Origin: Monocercomonoides exilis
Taxonomy: Eukaryota > Preaxostyla > Oxymonadida > Polymastigidae
DNA: 64,000 nt
Reading direction: 5' to 3'
Assembly (NCBI GenBank): GCA_001643675.2
Contig: LSRY02000028.1
Span: 1,157,068 to 1,221,067, forward strand
Below the pieces are notes generated by a model that saw only the letters and a program-made list of their open reading frames with translations, was not told where the DNA came from and ran no database searches. Position 1 is the first letter of the stretch. Every line of letters starts with the position of its first letter. A program made the position numbers and the translations under genes. Positions 12,954 through 25,538 of this stretch are shown one piece after another.

Positions 12954-15900
12954 TCACATCTCAGTATCAATAATTTTCTCCGAAATATGAATAATCTGAT
13001 CAAACGAATTCATCAATGATTCTACAACGCAACAATTTGAAGACGAAGACTGAGATGCAGAGGAAGGAAGTGTACGTATCAAAGCTAGAGCATTTTCCAG
13101 GCAATCAAACAGACATAAAACTATTGATAATAATTAGACCGATAAGCGTTTCATCGTTTTTTTTGAAATAGAAAGTTTTTTGAAAGTTTATTTTTAAAAA
13201 TATCAATGGAAAAAAATAATTCAAAGAATTACACACCGATTGCACCAAGATGATTCCAGCATTTTCCAGTTGAAGGAGGCTTCGGAGGAGGAGGACGGCC
13301 GCCAGGTGGCTCTGGAAGACCTTTTGCTTGCCGATCCGCAACTTCTAAATTATATCTGATGGGTTAATCATTGCAAGTTTATTCACAGGAAATAAGAAAA
13401 AAAAGAGAAATACAAAATTGAAACAATGTGTATTTTTTTAAAAAAAAATTATTCAAGAATTAAAATATCTAAACACACTTCTTTCGAGATGTCTCTTCAA
13501 TATTCGTTAGCATTGCGTCAAATCTCTGCAATTGGTTAGAAATTAACAACTGCGTTCTTTTCAGGCCAACCGCAGCAGTTTCCACATTTCTCGGAGAAAG
13601 CGCTTCTTCCATCAGTGCTACCAGTGTTGACACTTCATTCACATGCTTTGGCATCAACTTTTGAGGAAAGGCATCCTTTGAATTTGCATCGCTTTGCGAA
13701 GAAGAACTCGATGAAACAGCAGAAAGCGGAGACGACGAAATCCCACCAAATTTTATTGGGGACATTGTCAGACCAAGATTCGCTGGCTTTAATGGAGTGT
13801 TTTGTCTTGCAATACAGTTTTGATTGGACGAAGGAGATGCTGTTGAATTTACTGCTTCCTTTTTCATTTGGCGAACAGAAGTCGTGTGATGATGTAATCT
13901 TCTTGTCAACACGAGCAAAAACTCTGCATTTGCTTGATCACAAGGAGTTGAAATTCTAAGTGTTTGAATGCACCGAGATCGTCTTTTTATTCCAGGGAGT
14001 GGAGTCTCAGTCACAACAACCATCCGAACAACAGGCGGATCTGGAGGCTCGATATGCTCGTCTCCTTTTGTCTTTCCAACAAGTTGTTCGAATTCCTTTA
14101 CTCTGCGCATCACATACTCGCGCTCTGTTTGATGATCTGTTCTCTCGTAAAAATAGAACATTGATGTTTCAGCTGCTTGCGATGATAGAGGTTGCGTTGC
14201 TAAATCCCACATTTTTGGCTGAGGAGACAGATGAGAACGGGAAGTTGATGAAGTTGAGCTTCCCATTCGAGAATATGATGCATCTAACGGACAGGCAATG
14301 AACTCTGAGCACGAAAAAGCTGGAAAGCATATTTTATTACGCATATAGTATTTTCAACACACACAAAAAAATGCAAGTGCTTAAAACAAAAATTTAAGGC
14401 TCAAACCTTGTACCAGCCTGATCGCAGCCCCAGGAAAAGTTCGTGGCAACTCGTCTGATGGGAAAAACACCGCAACACCCGGATGCCACACGGCTAGCTT
14501 CCTTCTGAATGAGTCCAATGTATCGTCTGGTTCTCCTATGTATATGAACCGCTCAGACTGTTCTTGAGGTCCGTATTTTTCTCCACAGAACTGAACCATA
14601 AAGAAAGTCTGCGGAGGAAGCGTGGTAACAGAGTCGTTCGAAAGGCCTGTAACTTGTAATGCTCTGTTTGTCAATGCGCTCAAAAGAGGTTGAATGACAT
14701 TGGTTGGAATGTTCTTTGTAATTGTGAAGCACGAAGAGAGAAGCCATTGACTCCTGCATTTAATACATCATTCAAAAGAAATATTTATTAATGTAGAGCA
14801 CCCAGCAAGAAACAAGAAGGAAACATTTATGTATAAGCACAATTAAGAACATTTAACAAAAATGAAATGAAATAGAAAAAAGCAAACCTATTCCAAAGAC
14901 CAGCTTCGCAGAATAATTCAGATGCTGCAACAAGAAGCTTCACCAACTCAAAATATGTAAGTCCATTTCCAGGAGGCGTCATTTCATTTGCAGGAGAGAA
15001 AGGAACGATCCCTTCCATTTCTGAGATGTTAGAAATTGGAGAAGTTGGTGAGGATAACATTGGCAAAGTATGAGGAGAGGAAGAATCTTCAAAGTGCATT
15101 GCTGTCTGAAACGGAATCAATGGGTCCGTATCGACCGACCCCAGAAGCTCTGGAGGTAGAACAAGAACCGTGTAACCTTTTCTCTCAAGCGTCTTTGCCC
15201 AACTCATAGCATCAGATGATTTTTCGAACCAACCATCCCTCCAATCAGCTTCGCAATTCTCTTCCCACATCCACATAGTTGTTTGCTTTTCACTGTCACT
15301 TTGCTCTTTGTGCATCACAAGCTGTGCCTCATCATTTGACAACGCTGAATTATAAGCTGATAATAACGAAAAAGGTGAATTCGGATGAATGTCTGATGAT
15401 TTTGTCCATCTTCCAAAACGTTGAATTAAATCAATCCTTTTCAGCATAGTAAAAGCAGCCTCTTTGACACGCTTTTTTTTCCGATAAAAGTAAAGCAAAG
15501 CTGACGAATACGGAACGCATCTACGATCTTTGATGTGCGTAGCATAGACAATGAGAGTCCAGATGGCTTCGACGATACTGTCTTCGTTTGTGGTGAGCAT
15601 ATTTTCTGCAGATGGCTGTGAAAGAAGTGTTGCAAAGCTTTGTGAAACAGTTTCAAATGAGCGATTGATTTCAAAGCACTCATTCAGAAACGAGGAATCT
15701 CCGATGAGAGAAAAGGGAAGCAAAGGCAAAGGCTGCGTTTGCAAACATCCATTTCCATTATCAACTATTTCTTCAAAAGTTTTATCTGATGACTTTTTCC
15801 GACTCATTCTCGAACTGTGCGCCGATTGTAATTTTTCTGAATGAGGTGAAGAAAACAATGGCTGGCCTTCATCATCTGCTTGAATTGCATCATCGTTGTA

Positions 15901-18900
15901 TTCCCCTTCTTCTCCATTTCCATCAGTGTCGATGCTGTCATACTCATCATCTTCTGTGTCTGATTTCGTCAGAGTGTAATCACTTGCATCATTGCCATCT
16001 TCATCTTCATCACTGCCAGAGACATCAATATACAAATCACCATAATCCGTTTGACTGTCCTGTTCAGTAGATGAAGTACTTTGTTCACTTGAATTATCAT
16101 CAGTCGAAGAACTTTCGCTACCCTCTTCAAAGCCAGATGTTTTTAATGTCATTATTGTATTTCTCCGCAAACCGAACGGCTTCTCTGCCTGCTCTTCATT
16201 CAAAAGAGGAGCTGGTGCAATTTCTGCAAATCCCATTAATTCACCTTCAGCATCAGAATCAAAATCGCCTTGCTGATCATCCAAATCAGCCACGTTCTCT
16301 TTCGCCTTTGAACTCCAATGAGAATTCTTCGATGGAGTTCTGCTGTGCCTTGCAGTTCCAGTATCTGTTCTAATCCCAGATCGTTTTGCTCTTGTTATCC
16401 ATTTATTTCTTGGATGATTTGCGCACATTATGTTTTTGTTACTTTGTGACTGCTGCTGGGCGTATCCTCGCTGCAACTCAGGAATAACCGAAAGATAAGC
16501 AGACAAGTGAACGAGAACTCTGGAAATTGTGCGTGTCATTTCTCGCAGCGCTGCCACACCGCTTGTCATTGCAACGTGCGAAGCAAGCGAAAACAGATCT
16601 CTTTCAGAACGTAGACAGCTACCAAAGCTGCGATGCTCCACAAGAAGTGCAATACAAAGACACTCAGATAGTCGTTCAGTGTGGCGCTTGTCTGTTTCGT
16701 GAATCAAAAGTTGGAGCAAAGGTGATACTACAAGGCGTGCAGCAGCTGTTGTGGCTGGAGCTGTGTTTAGGATTATTATCTTCAGAAAGCGTATGGCTTG
16801 CACTTGAATTAAACTGTCGTTCTCAGCAACAAGCAGAGCACGAATGAATGGCGTGGATCCTTGCGAAGAAAAAGAGGAAGGGAATTGCGCAGAATTCGAT
16901 GTGAGACGACCAGCAGAAGTGGAAGAATGAGGTGGCTGAAGTGTCGATTGCTTTGAATGATGAGATCCAGGAAGAAAAGATGAATTCTGCAAAGTACTCG
17001 AAGACGGTTGCGCATCTGAGGACATAACAAATGTTGGCACAAGAGTTGTGTCGAATTCTTCTTCTTTTTTGTCTTCCTTAGCTGAGAGTTGTTGCGTTCT
17101 CGATGAAATGAAGCGACTGTTGCTTATACTTCGCCCTCCTCTCTGAACTGTTTTTCCCTTCTGTTGATTAGCTGAAGAAGCAGCAGTTGAAGAAGACGAT
17201 GCAGAATAAGAAGAAGTTGTAAGAGAGGAACTGTTGTATTTCCCTTGTTTTGGTGAAGAAGTCTCTGAAATTGATGCACTAGCAATGACTCCAGACATCG
17301 ATGATGAGTGGTTCGAGTGCTGAGATTGCTTGACGCTCAATGGTTTTGAAGGAGACAATGCTTCCTTTTGCCCGTGGATCATCAATGCGCTCACAGCCAG
17401 TGAAGTTGCCGAAGCCCAAAGAGTGTTGAACTTCTCGGCATTGCGAAACACATCGCCAATCAGAGTTGTCAGCTGACACGATGTGTCAAGAAGGCTTTTC
17501 ACAATGCGGAGTGTCAAGCTGCGTGATTGGCGCCAAAGTGAATGGGAATGTACAACAATAAGACGGAATGTGTCGAATATTTGTGTGACAAGATGCACAA
17601 GACGATCAGTGGTGGGTGCAAAAGTGCGAAGAATACTTGCAAATATCGAAATATCTGAGCAAATTCCAGTGAAGAAGCTGCCCAGACATAAAAGAGAGGG
17701 AAAAGGAACCAAAGACGGGCTGTCACGAAAGAGGCGAAGAACGAAGTTGATTAGAGTAAACAGCCAGCACCCAATCCGATGAATGAACGACTGCTGCATC
17801 CCACGAGACAGAAGAAGTCCCTGGTTGTGCATAATCAATGGAGGATATGAAGCAAACAAAGAGAACAGCAGCTGCTGCACATCGAACGATCGCAGTGCTG
17901 ATATAGAGTATTCGTTAAACGCACGCCTAATTAGCAAGCATGTTGCTGGGAACACACTTGTCTGTACAACTGTATGTTTGAGAGGCGTCTGGCTCTGCTG
18001 AAATACAAGAGACGCAAAACGAGCACCAGGTGCGATTAGGCAACTGTGCTGGGAACATATGCCAATGATCCAAGCGATTGAAAGCTTAAAACGCTTTCTG
18101 TGGAAATGTACAGACTCAGCAGCAGGATACAACACAGTCAGCGAATGAATTATCGACTGTAAAAGCATCCGTCCATCAGCACAACGGTAAAGCCAGTCTG
18201 TTGCAAGAGCGCGACAAAGAGCCGAGAGGAAGCGGAGTGAAAGAAGGATCCATGGATTGGGAAGTGCAGATGAAGTGGATTGAGGAGAAGTGGAAACAGC
18301 TGAGCGAAGTGGTGATGAGTGCTGAAGCGAAAGAGGAGGAACAGAGCGAACACCAAGACGAACATTTTGGAGGAAAGGCGATGAAGAAGGATCTGGAGAT
18401 GAAGAAGACGATGAAGTGTAGGAAAACAGGTGGCGGTGTTGAGCAAGGACAGAAGATGAGGTGTGCGTGAGTGATGAAGTGAGAGAGACATTTCGTGCAT
18501 GTTGTGCATCGAGTGTCACGCGCTGAGTCTCCTTTAGTGATTGAGGTGCCTTTTCGCTTTGTCTGAAGTGGAGGGCAGCCGCTGACAAACAAATTGAAAC
18601 AATGCCTGCACTTGCTGGCACGTAAAGCAATGCAAGTTCACTCATGTTTGAGCAGCCATCTTCGATATCTGCAATGCATTTCTCTACCAATCCTTCAACA
18701 AACACTGCTGGAAGAGAGGCAAGTGAATGTCTAAAGGGAATTGAGAAGACAGGATCGATGTAGCATTCGAAGTGGATGTTGAAGAGTGCAGCAAGAAGCA
18801 ACAAAAAGCAGTCGCGAATGGTTCTGCCGCTCTCGTCGCACAATTCGAGAAGCAAAGAAGGATTATGAAGTGTTTCGTTGTGAATTGATAGCATTCTATT

Positions 18901-21900
18901 GATCAGCTCAGCAGAGAAGCAGTACAACTGCCTCCTGAGAGATGGCTCAAATGAATGAGAGATGATGTAGTTGAGTGAAGGCATAAGCCGATCGAGAGGG
19001 CAATCTGCTGAGATGAAATCTTTAAGAACAGCATCTGTGAAGATTTCAGAGCTGACACATCGGAATGAAATCGGAAGAGAAACATCAGAGAATGGCAGTG
19101 AAGATCGATCAGAAACAGGCGAACGGGAAAGATAAGACGGAAGTGCTGAAGAAGTGCTGATATCAAATTCTGAACTTGACACTGAAGAAGACGGAAGTAT
19201 TTTGTACTTATTTAGCTGAACAAGTTTTGATGGGAATGACTTTGATTCATCATCAGCATTTTCGCCATGTTTGCATATTGCTTTATTATTCAATATGATT
19301 TCATTAGTCGAATCAGTTTGCCTCTGAAGAGAAAAAATAGAGTGTGCAATTTCTGATTCAATTGAATTGCTATTGCTCTGTTCAATAAGAGTTAAAACAG
19401 AAATGTTTTCTTCAGATTTTGCTGAATTTGATTCAAATTCCACAGAAAATGGAAAAGCATCTGATTCGAAACATGCTTTCGTATGATTCTTAAGTTTGTC
19501 TTTTAGCAATCTTTCACATGAAGGTGTGAGGTCTTTCCTCATTCCACTCAATTGAACCTCTTTCAGTGCCATAATAGAAGATGGAGAAGTTTCTGTAAAA
19601 GCCGGAGAGTTGAGATTTTGGCCAGAAGAAGAAGAAGAGGATAATTGGGGAGATTTTTGTCGAATGCTTGCCTGTTTTGTTTGAGAGAAAGAGAGAGATT
19701 CTGGAGGATTAATGAAAGAAGGTATGCTTTGGTGCATTGGAGGTGGCGGAGGGCCAGGATAGATCAGAAGTTTGTAGTTACCATCAGGTCTAAGCAGCTG
19801 AGGTTGAGAGTGGAGAATGAAAAATGAATGAGCAAACGCTCTCGAAGGAGAAGGAATGCTTCGATCCGAAGAGCCCAAAGAAGAACCTCCAGCCGGAGAA
19901 GTGTTGGAGAAGGGACAGTGAGAAGGAAGATGCGAATGAAAGCAGAAGAGGATGTGTATGCTATTGTCGTGAAGAGTGGAAGAGGAAAGTGAGATGCGCC
20001 TAATTTGTGCAGAAAGATCAGAAATAGCAGATGAAATGCAGACAAATGAAGATGATTCGTGAGCTAAGTCCATCGAAGGCTCAGATGTTGACTCAAAAAG
20101 AAGAGAGTGGGTTGAAGAAGAAAAAAGATTAGTACCTGATCGTAATGCGTCACGTGCAGAAATCTCTTCAAAAGTTGAAGATTCAAATGGAGAAGAAGAA
20201 GAAGCCGTCGAAGAAGAAGATGATGTGGATGAAGACGAAGATTGAGAGGATGAAAAATGTTCAGCTGGTGTTAAAAGAGGTGAATGATGAAAAGATGACG
20301 GAGAAAGGAGCGAAGCTTCAGGAGAAATAGGAGCAGAAGATGAGGAAGAATTTGGAGAAGTTCCAACAACATTCGAACTGGGGGTCTTATTTGAAGCTGA
20401 AGAAACAACAGAATGTGCCATAAGGTGTGACTCAGCACCTGTGGAAAAGCATTGGTGGCTACACACAACCACCGAAGAAGAGCCTGAAAGTGGCACTCCA
20501 TCTTCACTCACAACATGCATGCAAACAACAAACGGTTCTGAAAAACGAGATTTTATGTCAGAAGACCCAAGACGCTGAAAGCTTTCATTTCCTTTTTTCG
20601 AGTCGTCATTCTTTGAACCTGCTGAATAACAGTTTAACGAGGCGAATATTGACTGCTTCAGTGCTCGAGAATCGACAGATACACAAACATCATTTCGCGT
20701 AGAGAGACCAGGAATTGTGTGAGAAACAGATGCAGTGGCGAAGTCAAGAGACGATAGTACAACAGGACCTGCTATGTGCAATTGAGAAAGAGGTGCAATT
20801 AACGATGTCTGCTGATGAGTGTGAAGTTGAGGCACAGCACCGTGTTGCCTCATCGAAGTACCAAGTTGGCGTTGGGTAGAAAGGCGAGGCTGAGCAACAA
20901 AAGATAGTGACTGTTGAAGTGTAGGCGTTTGCAATGGAAGTGAAGGCAAAGCCCATGGAGGAATGAATGGTGAACTGTCATGTGGCTTAGCTTGCGGCTG
21001 AGCTGTTGTCGGAACAAGTGAACGAGAAATAATTGAAGGAAAAGAAGAAGATTGCAGAATAGGAATAGGAATTTTCCTGTGAATGGAAAAAATCAATGGC
21101 AGGAAGTCCAAGCACTCTGGTATGGCGTTGAGAGTCATAGACGATGGCAAAGGCTGGCACGAACCATCAGCTAAAGAAGATGAAGATGAGTGCTGTGTAG
21201 GGATTTGCGATTCCATACGAGAAAGAGGAGTCGCGTTGAAAAATGGAGGTACTGCTTTATGAGGCTGAGAAAGCGAACGCTGCTTTTTCAGTTGAGGGCG
21301 AGGTGCAATTGGAACAGTTGTAGCAGCAGACGAAAGTGTTGCATGAGCCTTCACTGATTCAAACCCTCTATCTGTTGTTGATTTCAAGCGATGAGAAGAG
21401 TTCTGTTGCGGTTGCTGTCTTGCTTCGTTTGATGAGTTGTTGCGATTCAATTGTGTTGTAAATCCACAAAACACTGGACATGTAATTCTGTGTGATTCAC
21501 CAACACACGTTGGAAATGGAGTTTGAATGTATTGTGGCATAAAGTACTTCCACTTAGTGCTATCATGAAAAGGAAACAAGCTCGGGGTTAATGGAAGTTG
21601 ATGAATCTTTGGAGGGCCTTGGCATCTTGAATGATCCTCATCCATTCCAATTACTACAAAAGGAAAACTCCCCACAGCAAGTGGACAATCACATTCCAAA
21701 GAAGACGATTTAAAAGATACAACGATGCAAAGTGTTTTTTGCTCCATTTCTTTTAAAATTTCATCTTCATTTTTGAATTTGGAATTTGAAATATCAACAG
21801 AAAACTGTTCCAACATAAGTTCAATAAAAATTAAAGTTCGAGGTTGTGAATGACCCATTCCTTTTTTTAAAGAATATGTTATAACATTTGATATCGGACT

Positions 21901-22242
21901 GTTGTTATGCCAGATTGAAACAGAAACAGATAATTTTGAAATAAATGGATGCAAAGTCCAAATTGGGGAAGATACATCTGGATCATAGATTTGACAAATT
22001 AAACAAGACGTATTATTGCGTGTGAATGAAACAGCTTGTTTTGGATTTTTCTCCAATGAATAGTCCAACCATCGAGGAGGATTATCAAACGTAAATTCCT
22101 TGTAATATGTGAGCCATGAATCGTATCCGATTGCTGTATCAGGAGGATTAACTAAATTTTCGAAAATGTCGTCTTCGGGAATCCATGTTCTATCTTCATC
22201 TGTTATGAAATCTTGTGGTTTAAATCTGTGTGAGATACTCAT
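12954..22242 (-). CDS. DOCK-family Rho/Rac guanine nucleotide exchange factor
   Basis: Five exons on the minus strand: 22242-14888, 14753-14407, 14319-13479, 13355-13237, 13120-12954. Phases are 2, 1, 2, 1 and the total is 8829 nt (2942 aa). The DHR-2 catalytic region spans exons 1-3: LLVAASELFCEAGLWNR at the end of exon 1, FMVQFCGEKYG and FIYIGEPDDTLDSFRRKL in exon 2, and VTETPLPGIKRRSR in exon 3; these match conserved DHR-2 blocks. A DHR-1 (C2-like, lipid-binding) end is suggested at about residues 755-830 (LLRPDGNYKLLIYPGP). Between them are Ser-rich linkers, a helical region (about 1050-1700) and an acidic Asp/Glu/Ser stretch (about 2050-2160). By family it loads GTP on Rac/Cdc42 to drive actin remodelling. 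The C-terminal exons 4-5 (proline-rich, then helical) are predicted only from phase and splice signals. The very long first exon contrasts with four small ones. Confidence 0.82.
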
Positions 22243-22484
22243 TTTTTATAATGGGTTGAAAATACAAAAAAAAAAAAAAAAAAAAAAAAGAATGAGTTAA
22301 ATGAACAAAAAAAGTGGTTTTTGAATTGTTAATAAAAGTTTTATCCAACCTTTCATCACTTTATATTTTTAATTACAAAGAATCACAACTTTTTTAAAAA
22401 TATTGAAAAATAATGTTTTTCTCAAAAATGTTAATTAAACCTAAAACAGAAATTTTCATTATTATTATAAAACAATTGAAATTT
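22243..22484. other. Short intergenic gap with a 26-base poly-A run
   Basis: Between the DOCK start codon and the stop of the next minus-strand gene. A run of about 26 A (22264-22289) lies just upstream of the DOCK ATG. No gene seen. Confidence 0.5.
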
Positions 22485-24844
22485 TTATTCTCTAATCCAC
22501 AATGCAAAACGTTTATCATCTGCAGTGACAATAGTCCTTCCATCATTTGACCAAGCTGTTCCCAGAATATTTCGTCCCATTCCGTGCTCTCGTGTGGGAA
22601 AGAACATAATTTGATTGTCTGTAATATCTCCAATCACCATTCCTCCATTTTTCGACCCTACACACACAAATTTGGGGGTTGGACTGACGCTTCCTTCTGT
22701 TGGACTGCAAAGAACAAAAACACAAAAATGTTTGGAATGATTCAATGGAGGAAATTGATCAACCAAAAAAAAGGCTTATTCAAAACAAACCTCCAACAAC
22801 CAGTTGTATTCTGAGTCGACGGCATAAATGACCCAAACTTCCATTTGCACATCGGAGTGAGCATTCGAAAGTCAGCCACAGATAAAGACCCGTCTCTTGC
22901 AACAGACAAGAGATATCTGTCATCAGGAGAGACAGTTAGGCCAGTGATGGTTGAATGCTCGTGGCAGTTCTGAATCTCTCCTGTTGACGATGGAGCACCA
23001 CGATCCCAAATTTTGATTGCTGAATGATTTCAACGAACACAGACAAACAGAATGAATTATGAATCATTCAAAATCGAATTAGTTCCAGGACAATGATCAA
23101 CAAAATAGATAAGAATTCAGAAAAAAATAGAAAAAAACAAAGCTCTTATTCTAATTTTCATGAAAATGAACAGCATCTCTCTCTTTCGCTCTCTTCATCA
23201 AAATACCTCCTTCGGTGTGCCCTGAATATATTGTGCCATGTCCTGTTGCAGATAGCGCATAGCATCCAGATGGACCATAAAATGAAACTTGTGGCTCAGC
23301 CTTGTTGTAATCCCAAATGATAATTCTTTTGTCAGTTGAGCCAGAAACAACGGTTGGATAAGAGCGTATGTTTGGAAAAGCGACAGCAGTAACTGGCTTT
23401 GAATGTGAATTGAGAGATGTCTTGTGAGTTAGGCTGGATGACACGATGAGCTGCAAAGCACCAGAATACTCTCCCACAACAAGAAAGCTGTCATCACATG
23501 AATATGCCAGTGAAAAAGGAGAAGAGGTGAAAATGGGAATTGTATGAGTGGATTGTCCTAAACGAGAAAGAGAATGAGGCAATAAAATATCACAAGCAGC
23601 AAAACAAAATAAAATATCAAAATAAATATGATAAAAAATGATTCACGCAAAACATATGAAGGTTCATAAAAAAATGAACAGAAAGCGCAACACACATATG
23701 CGCATTCAAAAAATAAGAAAGAATGAAAAATATTTCTCAATAATTCAAATACCATCAGCAACTCTCCATATTTTAACTGTTTTATCTGAAGAAGCTGTAG
23801 CAAAAAGATCTCCAGTGTTTGTCATCCGAATGGAATTGATTGTATCTGAGTGTGCATCCTTTTGCAAACAAAAAAGAAAAACATCAGAAATTCAGTAATT
23901 GTTATAAATGTGGTCAAGACATTTGTATTTGTTGATTTCAAAGAAATATCATAATTATCATAATGTAATTCAAATAAAATAATTGAATATCTTCAAAAAT
24001 TCGATGAAATCAAAATGATCAAACAATCATCTTTTTAAATTTTGGCATAGGCTTTTTATTGAACGTTACTTCCCTATAGTAAAGTGAAAATTTGACAGAA
24101 AGTATTTAAAGAAAAGAAAATAAAAAATTGACATATCAAAGAATAAACACATTGCCTTCTCTCCAACAAAAGTTAAAAGCAACACGGAAAGACAATGCAA
24201 CATTCAAAATTGACTCAAAAAAAGACAAAAAGAGCAAAATTGTTATCAAAAAGCACACTCTCGCCTTTTCATAAATTGTTCCATTGATTTTTCTATTTCT
24301 GGATGAGATTCGTGAGCAATCTTCGTTTTGCATAAAAAGAAAAAAATAAATAACAGTATTTATATCCCAAACATGAACACAAAGAAATTATAAATATTTT
24401 CGAAACAATATAAAATCAGCTTTACAGCAAAAACATAGCAATAGAAATACAAAAATGCAAATTTGAATTTCATTTTTGATTATAATTTGTGATAACAGTT
24501 TGATTCTTTATCAAGCACACCTTCTCAGCTCTTTTTTTTTCCAATAATTTATGCAGTCTTTCAATTTCTTCTTTCATTTCAAATATCTCTCTTTTTTGTT
24601 GATGCTCTTTGTCCGTATATTGAGTTACGATTTCATTCATTTTTTGAAATACAAATTCCATCGACTTTCTAGTATCCTAGTTTCAGCAAAGATAGCATTT
24701 TGAAAAAGTTATTTTTCGAAAAAAAGAATTGCGTTACAAACCCTTGACTCATTCAGATTTACTTCCAATTCCTTCGTTTCCTTTTCAAGTTTCTCAATCT
24801 CCGCCACTTTTTTATTTATTAAATCCTTATCTGCTATTATTCTA

Positions 24845-24876
<32 letters not shown>

Positions 24877-25357
24877 ACTTATGATAAATATATAAATACT
24901 TTTGTTTTATACTTGTTAATGCATTCTTCTTTTTTTTGCACATCGTATTTGCGTAAATTGCGCAAAATTTCAATTTGCTGCTTTGTTTCTTCAATTTTCT
25001 CTTTTGATTGTTGGAAATCAGACTTCAATTTGTTCAATAATTCTAATTGTTTGTTTCTCTTATTTTTTAAAGCGAAGTATCCATTTCTAAGAAAAATAAA
25101 ATTATTAATCTCAAATAATAGAATCCAAACGGTCCATCTTCTATTTTACTCAACTGCGAAAATAATTCACAATTTTCTGAATGAAGCAGCCTTGCATGCG
25201 TTTCAGTTTCTATAAGTCTTCGAATTGAATCTGTAATTTTTGTCGGCTTTTCATTTTTTATCACTTTTTGGTATTATAAATATGAAACAAATTTATTCCA
25301 ATCAAATTTTCAAACTGTCATCTTTATCTGGGAGATTGTGTGCTCTTTGTATTTCAT
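22485..25357 (-). CDS. ATG16: Atg16-like autophagy protein (coiled coil + WD40)
   Basis: Eleven exons inferred on the minus strand: 25357-25316, 25246-25131, 25086-24913, 24841-24742, 24676-24521, 24320-24259, 24073-24025, 23858-23753, 23557-23207, 23019-22791, 22704-22485. They sum to 1605 nt (534 aa) with matching phases. The N-terminal half is charged coiled coil. The C-terminal half is a WD40 propeller with blades ending in KTVKIW, KRIIIWDY, IKIWD and FALW. The blades ITGLTVSPDDRYLLSVARDG and AWSNDGRTIVTADDKRFALW follow the Atg16 pattern closely. In autophagy Atg16 binds Atg12-Atg5 and places the complex that lipidates Atg8 on the forming membrane. Other coiled-coil/WD40 proteins are possible but fit less well. 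Exon 1 and the 49-bp exon are the weakest parts of the model; a 31-base poly-A run lies in the third intron. Confidence 0.72.
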
Positions 25358-25538
25358 TTCTGAGTAGTAAGCGCCATTGAAGTGAGTTAAGCCAATGAGG
25401 CTTGAGCATTTATTATTTTGAAATTTTAATTATGGTGTTTTCAAATTGATAGAAAAATTCGTTTCATTACCCCACAATACATATATTCATCGTTATGCTA
25501 ATCAAGAAAAATAATAATGCAATTAATTGCCGAAGAGA

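Noticed and set aside
13615-14301. Plus-strand frames opposite the DOCK third exon
   Set aside because: They are shadows; the minus strand holds the conserved DHR-2 sequence.
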